Below are positions 1-5,551 of a DNA stretch of 7,728 nucleotides, piece after piece. The notes beneath the pieces are model-generated. The model did not search any database. It was not told the DNA's origin and saw only the letters and a list, made by a program, of their open reading frames with translations. Position numbers and translations under genes: made by a program. Location of the stretch: the NCBI GenBank assembly GCA_023228995.1, contig JALOAD010000093.1, positions 1 through 7,728 on the forward strand. The letters run 5' to 3'. The stretch's first letter is position 1; the number at the start of each line of letters is the position of its first letter. This DNA comes from Candidatus Muiribacterium halophilum. Lineage in GTDB: Bacteria; Muiribacteriota; Muiribacteriia; Muiribacteriales; Muiribacteriaceae.

Positions 1-263
1 CATACTTGAAAGCTCTTGGTATTAATGTTATTGGTGAAGATGTTACAAATAAAGGAAGAATTGATTTAACTATTATTCTTTCTGATACAATTTATATTAT
101 TGAATTCAAAACAGATGGTTCAAATGCATTAAAACAGATTAAAGATAAAAAATATCATGAAAAATACCTTGATAGTAATAAAAAAATAATATTGCTTGGT
201 ATTGAATTTGATATAAATCAAAAAAATATATCAAAAATCGAAAGTGAAGAAGTTGTAAAATAA
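1..263 (+). CDS. C-terminal part of an AAA-ATPase-like protein with a PD-(D/E)XK nuclease domain (5' end outside the window)
   Basis: The reading frame is open from the left edge and ends at TAA 261-263. A TTG at 6-8 could be read as a start, but the codon before it (TAC) is also open and the protein begins mid-domain, so this is a 5'-truncated gene. The visible 87 or so residues carry the nuclease core: a GED motif, then GRIDLT (the Asp), a hydrophobic strand, and IIEFK (the E-x-K), followed by a Gln-containing helix with the QIKDKKYHEKYL pattern. This is the PDDEXK_9 (DUF1703) domain, which in complete family members follows an N-terminal AAA-ATPase-like domain, usually in proteins of about 500-600 aa. 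Family members are often present in many copies per genome. Their role is unproven; nuclease activity tied to mobile elements or defence is commonly proposed. The domain call is confident and the biological role is not. Confidence 0.85.
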   Translation, partial: YLKALGINVIGEDVTNKGRIDLTIILSDTIYIIEFKTDGSNALKQIKDKKYHEKYLDSNKKIILLGIEFDINQKNISKIESEEVVK

Positions 264-292
264 AAAATCAAAAAAGTAAAATATGATTTTTT
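262..292. terminator. Candidate weak bidirectional terminator hairpin after the nuclease gene
   Basis: A perfect 9-bp inverted repeat, AAAAAATCA (262-270) and TGATTTTTT (284-292), is separated by a 13-nt A-rich loop and begins in the stop codon of the upstream gene. The stem is almost all A-T, so it would be weak. The T-run is the 3' arm itself and works in either direction. It sits between two convergent genes, where a shared terminator would be expected. This is inference from position and symmetry. Confidence 0.35.
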
Positions 293-339
293 CAACACCC
301 TCGTTCGATCCTCCGGTGACATAGTAACTTTGTTTTTTG

Positions 340-420
340 TCACTGATGTCATAAAATGACATGTCACGCTTTATCTGTTACGGCTTCACTGATTTTGCTC
401 TCACTCTTTCACGCTTTTAT
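340..420. repeat. Imperfect tandem duplication (about 46 bp) with an internal palindrome in a GC-richer intergenic block
   Basis: TCACTGAT occurs at 340-347 and again at 386-393. CACGCTTTAT (365-374) recurs as CACGCTTTTAT (410-420). Both pairs are offset by 45-46 bp, so the block looks like two copies of one unit whose centres have diverged. The first copy carries a perfect 7-bp inverted repeat, ATGTCAT (346-352), AAA, ATGACAT (356-362). An outer pair, GTGACAT (316-322) and ATGTCAC (361-367), is also complementary. The block from about 293 to 418 looks visibly less AT-rich than everything around it. No protein is recognisable on either strand. It may be a degraded mobile repeat or a structured RNA or termination region between the convergent genes. 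Confidence 0.5.
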
Positions 421-425
421 TGTTT

Positions 426-1817
426 TTAAAACAATTCTTCTCCGATTGATGGTATATAAGCATTGATTCCTATTTCAGTTATTTTTTCATAAAGACTTTG
501 AGCTGATTTTTCTTCACCATGTATTATGAAGGCTTTTTTTGGTTTTTCTTCAAAGTTTTTTAACCATTGTATTATTTCACTATAATCAGCATGAGATGAA
601 AAAGCATTGATTTTATGTATTTCAGCATTAACTTTGATTTTCATTCCCATCATTTTTACAGTGTCAGCTTTTTCAAGTATATATCTTCCTAATGTTCCTT
701 CAGCTTGATAACCTACAAAAACTACAGAAGTCTCTTTCTTCCAAAGATTATGTTTAAGATGATGTCGAATTCTTCCAGCATTACACATTCCACTGCCAGC
801 AATTATAACAGAGGGTTCTTTTTCTTCGTTAATTTGCATTGATTCTTCGGCAGTCAATGTAAATACTAGATTTTTAAATTCAAATGGATTTTCCTTTAAT
901 TCAGAAGCTTCTTTGTCATATACTTCAGTATGTTTTTTAAATACTTCAGTAGCTCTAATTGCTAGCGGAGAATCAACATAAACTTTAATATCTGGGAATA
1001 TTCCTTGTTTAACCATTTTATTTATTGAATAAAGAATTTCTTGAGTTCTTTCAATTGCAAAAGATGGAATAAGAGTTTTCCCGCCTCTTTCTGTTGTTTT
1101 TTTGATTATATCAAGGAGGATTTCTTCTCTTGATAAATGATTTTCTACTCTTTCTTTATGAAGTCTATCTCCATAAGTTGATTCAACAAAAAGATAATCA
1201 CATTTTTTTACTTGAAATGGATTTCTAATTATTGGTACATTCCATTGCCCGATATCGCCTGAAAATAATATGTTTTTTTCAACATTATTATCTTTTATAA
1301 TAAGTTCTATCATTGATGAACCAATTATATGTCCAGCATCATGTAAACTAAATGATATGTTTTCGTTAATTGGGATTATATTTTCATAATCAACTTTTTT
1401 TATTAAAGCTATTGCTTTTTGAGCATGTTCTTTTTCATAAAGAGGATCTCTTGGCTCAAGTCCTTGTCTTTCTCTTCTTCTATTTTCATGCATTGTATCC
1501 ATTTGTTGAATATGAGCACTATCTTCTAACATTATAGGAAGAAGATCTCCAGTTGGTGGTGAACAGTATATTGTTCCTTCAAAACCGTATTTTACAAGTT
1601 TTGGAATTAATCCACTATGATCTATATGAGCGTGTGTAAGAATTAGAAACTCAATTTCTTTAGCATTGAAAAGAAAATCTTCGTAATTTTTTTTTACTAG
1701 TTTTTTTGGACCCTGAAACATTCCGCAATCTATAAGGAATTTTTTGTTATCTGCTTCTACAAGATGACATGAACCTGTAACAATTTTTGCAGCTCCAAGA
1801 CATTTAATATTTAACAT
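426..1817 (-). CDS. Beta-CASP metallo-beta-lactamase, RNA-processing exo/endonuclease family (YSH1/CPSF73-like)
   Basis: This is a 463-aa protein of normal family length, probably a cytoplasmic zinc-dependent ribonuclease acting in RNA maturation or decay. The metallo-beta-lactamase core has all ligands: D30 (LIDCGMF), H62/H64/D66/H67 (THAHIDHSGL), H163 (DAGHIIGSS) and D188 (SGDIG). The beta-CASP insertion follows, with motif A at E212 (VESTYGD), motif B at H409 (FSSHAD) and motif C at H433 (IIHGEE). The C-terminus holds the RMMBL-type segment. The GSGMCNAGRI stretch (about 341-350) is also characteristic. The ATG start is backed by AAAGGAG (1831-1825 on the minus strand) seven bases upstream. 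The gene follows the alpha/beta hydrolase after 28 bp on the same strand, so co-transcription is likely. Nothing is missing and the gene looks intact. The class is very secure; whether the main activity is endo- or exonucleolytic cannot be read from sequence. Confidence 0.93.
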   Translation of the reverse strand: MLNIKCLGAAKIVTGSCHLVEADNKKFLIDCGMFQGPKKLVKKNYEDFLFNAKEIEFLILTHAHIDHSGLIPKLVKYGFEGTIYCSPPTGDLLPIMLEDSAHIQQMDTMHENRRRERQGLEPRDPLYEKEHAQKAIALIKKVDYENIIPINENISFSLHDAGHIIGSSMIELIIKDNNVEKNILFSGDIGQWNVPIIRNPFQVKKCDYLFVESTYGDRLHKERVENHLSREEILLDIIKKTTERGGKTLIPSFAIERTQEILYSINKMVKQGIFPDIKVYVDSPLAIRATEVFKKHTEVYDKEASELKENPFEFKNLVFTLTAEESMQINEEKEPSVIIAGSGMCNAGRIRHHLKHNLWKKETSVVFVGYQAEGTLGRYILEKADTVKMMGMKIKVNAEIHKINAFSSHADYSEIIQWLKNFEEKPKKAFIIHGEEKSAQSLYEKITEIGINAYIPSIGEELF

Positions 1818-1845
1818 TTATACTCTCCTTTATTGACCTATGCAA

Positions 1846-2664
1846 TTACTCAAAAAAAATTTTGAATTTATCTTTTATAATGTTTTTTGAAATATAGAAA
1901 CCCTCATTATGAGAACCTGATATTGTCAAAAATGATTTTTTTGTTTTTATTTTTTCAAAAAGTTTTCTACCTAATTCAAATGGTATTATATCATCATCTG
2001 GTGAATGAATTGAAAGAACAGGAGATTTAAGATTCTGAGCATAATATATATTGTTATAATCTTTTATAATCCATGATGATATAAAATATAAAGTTGGATA
2101 TAATTTTGAAGCTGTATCTTTTATTGAAGTAAATGTAGATTCAAGGACAATTCCTTTTAAATTGTAAGCTGAACCTGCGTAAATTGCTGGTATACCACCA
2201 AGTGACCAACCCCAAACAACAATATTTTGAGGTTTAATATTAAGATTTTTTGTTACATATTCCATTATAATATCAAAATCAGTATAAATGTTTTTATTAT
2301 CAGATTTACCAGTGCTATTGCCATATCCTCTATAATCATAAAGAAGAGTTGAATATCCCATAGATTTAAAAAACACAGCTTTTTCAATGTAATGAGAAAT
2401 ATTTCCCGCATTACCATGACAAAATATAATTACTTTTGAACTATCTCTTTCTGGTATAAACCATCCGGAAAGTTTATTACCATCATTTGTATTTAAATCA
2501 ACATTCCAGTATTCCAAATTGAAGTCAAGTGGGCTATGTTCAATGTTTTTTGAAGGAAAGTAAATAAGTTTTTCTTGATGATATTTAAGAAAAATAAATA
2601 TTATTCCATAAAAAATAATGCAAGCAATAAGGAATAGTTTAAAAAAATTCAGAAAAATTTCCAT
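1846..2664 (-). CDS. Membrane-anchored alpha/beta hydrolase (Bem46/YfhR-like serine hydrolase)
   Basis: The 272-aa product starts with a hydrophobic helix (about residues 5-26) followed by a YFPSKN segment and a DGNKLSGWF strand, the usual opening of Bem46-type hydrolases tethered to the membrane by one N-terminal helix. The fold motifs are complete: oxyanion HGNAGN (83-88), DYRGYGNS (about 110-117), nucleophile Ser154 in GWSLGG, acid Asp224 in HSPDDDIIP, and His252 in GSHNEGF. The substrate is unknown; family members are thioesterases, peptidases or lipases. The frame stays open upstream to a TTG at 2805, but that N-terminal extension has no ribosome site and matches no family feature, so ATG 2664 was chosen. 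ATG 2664 also lacks a Shine-Dalgarno sequence, with only T-rich sequence before it and an extended -10 element six bases upstream, which raises the possibility of a leaderless message. It lies 28 bp upstream of the beta-CASP gene, probably in one operon. The hydrolase call is secure; the start is moderately so. Confidence 0.85.
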   Translation of the reverse strand: MEIFLNFFKLFLIACIIFYGIIFIFLKYHQEKLIYFPSKNIEHSPLDFNLEYWNVDLNTNDGNKLSGWFIPERDSSKVIIFCHGNAGNISHYIEKAVFFKSMGYSTLLYDYRGYGNSTGKSDNKNIYTDFDIIMEYVTKNLNIKPQNIVVWGWSLGGIPAIYAGSAYNLKGIVLESTFTSIKDTASKLYPTLYFISSWIIKDYNNIYYAQNLKSPVLSIHSPDDDIIPFELGRKLFEKIKTKKSFLTISGSHNEGFYISKNIIKDKFKIFFE

Positions 2665-2670
2665 AAAAAA

Positions 2671-2679
2671 ATTATAACA
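2671..2679 (-). promoter_or_regulatory. Extended -10 promoter element upstream of the hydrolase gene
   Basis: Read on the minus strand, 2679 to 2671 is TGTTATAAT, a perfect extended -10 (TGn plus TATAAT). It ends six bases before ATG 2664, so a start site at the usual distance would fall on or next to the initiation codon. The position 17 bp further upstream has only a poor -35 match (TTTCTT), which an extended -10 can tolerate. In DNA this AT-rich a TATAAT alone means little; the TGn extension and the spacing are the support. Confidence 0.4.
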
Positions 2680-2790
2680 TATTGAAGAATAAAAAGAAAA
2701 AAGATTGAGAAGGTTTGAAATTGACATCTGTTTTCGAGTATAGGAGAAAACATCATGTATTTGTACAAAATAAATTATTTTTTTAAATTC

Positions 2791-2818
2791 TTGATTAATA
2801 TTCAATATTCATTATACT
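2791..2818 (+). promoter_or_regulatory. Candidate sigma-70-type promoter for the three-gene cassette
   Basis: TTGATT (2791-2796) and TATACT (2813-2818) are separated by 16 bp. They match the -35 consensus at four of six positions and the -10 at five of six. The -10 ends 29 bp before the ATG of the TIGR04255-family gene, leaving a short leader that contains AAAGGA (2835-2840). On the opposite strand 2816-2811 reads TATAAT, so a divergent -10 could overlap it. Sequence inference only. Confidence 0.4.
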
Positions 2819-2847
2819 TAATATATATTTATTAAAAGGATTAAAAT

Positions 2848-3582
2848 ATGAAAGAAATATTTGTTAATGATAATATACCAAAAAAAATTATCCCTTCATT
2901 TGTTAAAGAAGTAATTGCTGAGATAAGGTTTGATTCAAATGAACCTATCGAAGTTATATATGGTACAATTTATAAAGCGTTAAAAAAAGAATATCCTTTA
3001 AAAATTGATTTGCCTATTTTACAAATCCCAGATAATATTAGGAAACAGGATCTTAAATTGTTAAATCAGCCTTGGTACATAATACATAATGATGATATTA
3101 AGATTCAAATTGGACCAAAAACTATATCTATTGCAAATCAATCTAAATATTCTGGATGGGATAATTTTTTTGATAATTGTAATAAATTTTTTAATGAGTT
3201 GGAAAAATTAAAATTAGAATTACAAATCAATCGGTTTGGTTTAAGATTTATTAATGTTTTCAATTATGATATTTATGATAAATCTACTTTAGAATTAATT
3301 TTAAATAGTAATAAATTTAAATCCGATTTAACTTATGTAAGAACTAAAATAAATATTGATGATTATAATTTACTTATACAAATTACAAACGATGCACTCT
3401 TTAATAATGATGGAGAAATAAAAAAAGTATCTATAATTGATATTGATACTTCTTGTATTAATATTAATAATTTTTTTGAACATAAAGTTAATATAATTGG
3501 TGAAGCACATGTTAATTCAAAAAAACTTTTTTTTAATTTGTTAAAAGAAGATTTTATTAACACTTTAAAACCGGAGTATTAA
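2848..3582 (+). CDS. TIGR04255 family protein, function unknown; first gene of a three-gene cassette
   Basis: The product is 244 aa, soluble-looking and rich in Asn, Ile and Lys. I recognise the layout of the sporadically distributed TIGR04255 family: an N-terminal block FVKEVIAEIRF (about 18-28), a central IGPKTISIA strand with a nearby SGWDNF (about 88-107), an INRFGLRFIN motif (about 127-136), and a C-terminal helix running KLFFNLLKEDFINTLKPEY, where the terminal PEY is typical. No enzymatic motif, signal peptide or membrane segment is visible. ATG 2848 has AAAGGA (2835-2840) seven bases upstream and a plausible promoter before that. Its stop codon TAA (3580-3582) directly abuts the ATG of the next gene, so the three genes almost certainly share one transcript. 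No biochemical function is established for the family as far as I know. Its patchy occurrence suggests an accessory or conflict-related role, which is inference. Confidence 0.75.
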   Translation: MKEIFVNDNIPKKIIPSFVKEVIAEIRFDSNEPIEVIYGTIYKALKKEYPLKIDLPILQIPDNIRKQDLKLLNQPWYIIHNDDIKIQIGPKTISIANQSKYSGWDNFFDNCNKFFNELEKLKLELQINRFGLRFINVFNYDIYDKSTLELILNSNKFKSDLTYVRTKINIDDYNLLIQITNDALFNNDGEIKKVSIIDIDTSCININNFFEHKVNIIGEAHVNSKKLFFNLLKEDFINTLKPEY

Positions 3583-3909
3583 ATGGAAGGAAAGTTTGAT
3601 TTTTCAAAAGTTGTAATTACAGGTGGATTTATTTTATATTCTTTATATTCTTTTAATATTCAAAATAGGAATAATAGTATTTTACCCAATGATTTGAAAG
3701 AATATGATCATTTAAATGATCATCGTGAAGCTTTTAATCTCGAGGGTTCATTTCATATAACTCAAAATGTTGAAACAAATTATATTGAAGATAATGAAGC
3801 AATTAATATTATCCATCAGTTTTCGCAAAGTCTAGTAAAAAATATAAAAAAATTAGATGTTGAATTTGCAAAAATTTTGAATGATGATTTTGATGAATTA
3901 TGGAAATGA
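3583..3909 (+). CDS. Small hypothetical protein, middle gene of the cassette
   Basis: I do not recognise this 108-aa protein. It has a short hydrophobic stretch near the start (VVITGGFILYSLYSF, about residues 10-24), which is short and Gly/Ser-containing for a membrane helix and may instead be a buried strand-helix. A polar central part follows (LPNDLKEYDHLNDHREAFNL, about 34-53, His/Asp-rich), then a C-terminal amphipathic helical region (about 72-108) ending in DDFDELWK. The ATG directly follows the stop of the TIGR04255 gene and is served by GGAG (3573-3576) six bases upstream, inside that gene. Its own end overlaps the next gene by the ATGA at 3906-3909, so translation is probably coupled to both neighbours. 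Strict packing argues for a real protein whose product acts with its partners. No function is assigned. Confidence 0.7.
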   Translation: MEGKFDFSKVVITGGFILYSLYSFNIQNRNNSILPNDLKEYDHLNDHREAFNLEGSFHITQNVETNYIEDNEAINIIHQFSQSLVKNIKKLDVEFAKILNDDFDELWK

Positions 3910-4523
3910 GCTTTGCTGAAGACTTAAAATTATTTTTACCTAAATATTTATCAGATATTTCATATAATAAACTAATCAATGAATTAAAAATTTTTCCAGA
4001 AAACAATGATAAATATTATTTTTTTTATAATGAAAATAGTATTTTGCAAGGGGATTGTTTAAATATATTTTTTGAAGAATTTAAAACTCAAAAAAAAATC
4101 ATTGTTGTTTCTAATACTTGTGATATTTCACTAGAAAATGACAGGATATTTACTCCAAATCTTTTATATTGTCCTTTGATAAAACTAAATGATTATTTAA
4201 ATAAAATAAAGGAAAAATCTCATTGTTTATCAGAAAAATTGTTGAATGAAAAAGTTTTATCATTAAAAAATAGTATTGAAAAACAAAAAATTTCTTCGAT
4301 AATTTTTTTTTCAAAGTCCAAATTTAGTGGATTGGAAAATAAATTAGAAGATGATTATATTGCAATTTTAGATAGAATTTCCTATATACCTTTAAATAAA
4401 ATTAATATTGATAAAATAAAAGAATATAGAATGTTTTCTCTGGGAAACTATGGTTTTTATTTATTTCTTTTTAAATTATCAATTCATTTTACAAGAATTT
4501 TTGAGAGAATTGATAGAGTTTGA
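3906..4523 (+). CDS. Hypothetical protein with an SNTCDIS motif, last gene of the cassette
   Basis: The product is 205 aa when started at ATG 3906, which overlaps the previous stop as ATGA. An in-frame ATG at 3900 would add two residues; the classic 4-bp overlap made me prefer 3906. Features in order, numbered from 3906: an N-terminal FAEDLKLFLPKYLSD helix (3-17), ILQGD (46-50), a hydrophobic strand leading into SNTCDIS (69-75) with ENDR close behind (77-80), CPLIKL (89-94), a Lys-rich middle, YIAILDRISYIPL (151-163), and a C-terminal FSLGNYGFYLFL segment ending HFTRIFERIDR (177-204). The S-N-T-C-D pattern after a buried strand, with an Asn-Asp-Arg following, looks like a functional site (metal, thiol or nucleophilic Cys), but I cannot name the activity. 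I vaguely associate this motif set with uncharacterised proteins beside TIGR04255 genes; treat that as unverified. Confidence 0.75.
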   Translation: MSFAEDLKLFLPKYLSDISYNKLINELKIFPENNDKYYFFYNENSILQGDCLNIFFEEFKTQKKIIVVSNTCDISLENDRIFTPNLLYCPLIKLNDYLNKIKEKSHCLSEKLLNEKVLSLKNSIEKQKISSIIFFSKSKFSGLENKLEDDYIAILDRISYIPLNKINIDKIKEYRMFSLGNYGFYLFLFKLSIHFTRIFERIDRV

Positions 4524-4530
4524 TTTATTC

Positions 4531-4544
4531 AATCTAAATAGATT
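4531..4544. repeat. 14-bp palindrome after the cassette
   Basis: AATCTA (4531-4536), AA, TAGATT (4539-4544) form a perfect 6-bp inverted repeat eight bases after the last cassette stop codon. There is no T-run after it, so it is a poor terminator by itself. In AT-rich DNA a palindrome of this size can occur by chance. An operator or transcript-end structure is possible. Confidence 0.25.
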
Positions 4545-4582
4545 ACTATGTTCATGGTAATGACAATATTTGAATCAAAAAT

Positions 4583-4615
4583 GAGATTCCGGCTAAAAAT
4601 CGTAATGGGATAAAA
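4583..4615 (-). repeat. Degenerate inverted copy of the 33-bp intergenic repeat also seen at 7537-7569
   Basis: Aligned without gaps to the reverse complement of 7537-7569, 24 of 33 positions agree, including the blocks CCGGCT (4589-4594) and GGGAT (4607-4611). The imperfect arms ATTCC and GGGAT can still pair with one G-T wobble. The segment lies in the non-coding gap between the three-gene cassette and the esterase and is GC-richer than its surroundings, so it is probably a decayed member of a dispersed repeat family. Confidence 0.5.
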
Positions 4616-4658
4616 TTATTTTTATTTTAAGTTGATAATATGAAAAAAATAGCATTAT

Positions 4659-4663
4659 AAGGA
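4659..4663 (+). promoter_or_regulatory. Ribosome binding site that decides the esterase start
   Basis: AAGGA lies at 4659-4663. It touches the first in-frame ATG (4663), which leaves no room for initiation there, but is 11 bases before the second in-frame ATG at 4675. The latter spacing is on the long side but workable, so the start is placed at 4675. Confidence 0.5.
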
Positions 4664-4674
4664 TGATAAATAAT

Positions 4675-5460
4675 ATGATAAAAGAGATTTTTTTTAAAAA
4701 AGTAAAGCAAAAAAATAATTCATTAACTGGTGATTTTTTAGTTTTTGATGATTTAGATTATAAAACAATAGTCTATCTTCCGCCTGATTATTATTCTTCT
4801 AAAAAGAAATTTCCAGTACTTTATATGCATGATGGGCAGAATCTTTTTGATACTTATACAAGTTTTGTTGGTGTTGAATGGGAAATGGATGAAACTGCTC
4901 AAAGGTTGATTTTACAAAAAAAAATACCTTCTTTAATTATTGTTGGAATATATAATCGTGGTGAAAAAAGAATGGATGATTATACTCCTGTATATGATAA
5001 AACTCAAAAATGTGGCGGAAATGCTGAGAAGTATTCTAATTTTATAATTAATATATTAAAACCATATATCGATAAAAAACTTAGGACATTGGTTAATAAA
5101 GAAAATACTTTTATTGGCGGAAGTTCACTTGGCGGTTTAGTTTCATTATGGATTGGTTATGAAAACCCTAATGTTTTTTCAAAAATTCTCGCTGTTTCAC
5201 CGTCTGTTTGGTGGAATGAAAAATTTATAATAAATTTCATTAAAGAAAAAAAAGATATTAAAGTTTGGCTTGATATGGGAACTTTAGAAGGTAGAACAAA
5301 AGAGCATAATAAAAAAATTCTTAAAAATGTTAAAGAATTGTATAAAAAATTGAAAAAACTTGAATATGATGTTGAATACACTGAGTATATAGATGCTGAT
5401 CATAGTGAAAGAGCCTGGTCGCAAAGAGCAGAGGATTTACTTTTGTTTTTATTTAGTTAA
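4675..5460 (+). CDS. Esterase-D/enterochelin-esterase-like alpha/beta hydrolase (COG2819 type)
   Basis: The product is 261 aa with no signal peptide or membrane helix, so probably cytoplasmic. The fold is the putative-esterase family (PF00756): KFPVLYMHDGQNLFD (about 45-59), the nucleophile elbow GGSSLGG with Ser151, a VSPSVWWN strand (175-182), DMGTLEG (200-206, carrying the probable acidic residue), and catalytic His243 in DADHSERAW. Family members hydrolyse carboxylic esters, thioesters or siderophore esters; the substrate here cannot be inferred. The ATG at 4663 would add four residues but has no usable ribosome site. The gene stands between the repeat-bearing gap after the cassette and the secreted C11/M23 gene, which begins 91 bp later without an obvious terminator between, so read-through into it is possible. 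All catalytic elements are present and the gene looks intact. Confidence 0.88.
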   Translation: MIKEIFFKKVKQKNNSLTGDFLVFDDLDYKTIVYLPPDYYSSKKKFPVLYMHDGQNLFDTYTSFVGVEWEMDETAQRLILQKKIPSLIIVGIYNRGEKRMDDYTPVYDKTQKCGGNAEKYSNFIINILKPYIDKKLRTLVNKENTFIGGSSLGGLVSLWIGYENPNVFSKILAVSPSVWWNEKFIINFIKEKKDIKVWLDMGTLEGRTKEHNKKILKNVKELYKKLKKLEYDVEYTEYIDADHSERAWSQRAEDLLLFLFS

Positions 5461-5551
5461 ATAAAGGTAGATTATTTTTGTTTTATAGCTTAAAATTAAT
5501 GTAAGTGTAATAAAATATTTCAATTTAATATGTACTTTATAGGAGGCATAT

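Noticed and set aside
419-435. ATTGTTTT-T-AAAACAAT palindrome across the stop codon of the beta-CASP gene, considered as a terminator
   Set aside because: All but one base pair of each arm is A-T, the centre is too tight for a loop, and no T-run follows on the minus strand.
2665-2805. In-frame N-terminal extension of the alpha/beta hydrolase from a TTG codon (47 extra residues)
   Set aside because: The TTG has no ribosome site, the added residues match no family feature, and the ATG at 2664 begins exactly at the usual membrane anchor of the family.
3157-3563. Antisense open frames inside the cassette genes
   Set aside because: They lie within a well-supported plus-strand gene, lack ribosome sites, and have the hydrophobic, Ser/Phe-rich composition of reverse-strand shadows of AT-rich genes.
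4640-4660. Six-codon frame (MKKIAL) ending directly at the esterase ribosome site
   Set aside because: It could be a coupling mini-cistron, but it has no Shine-Dalgarno sequence of its own and AAA/ATA-rich codons are common by chance here.
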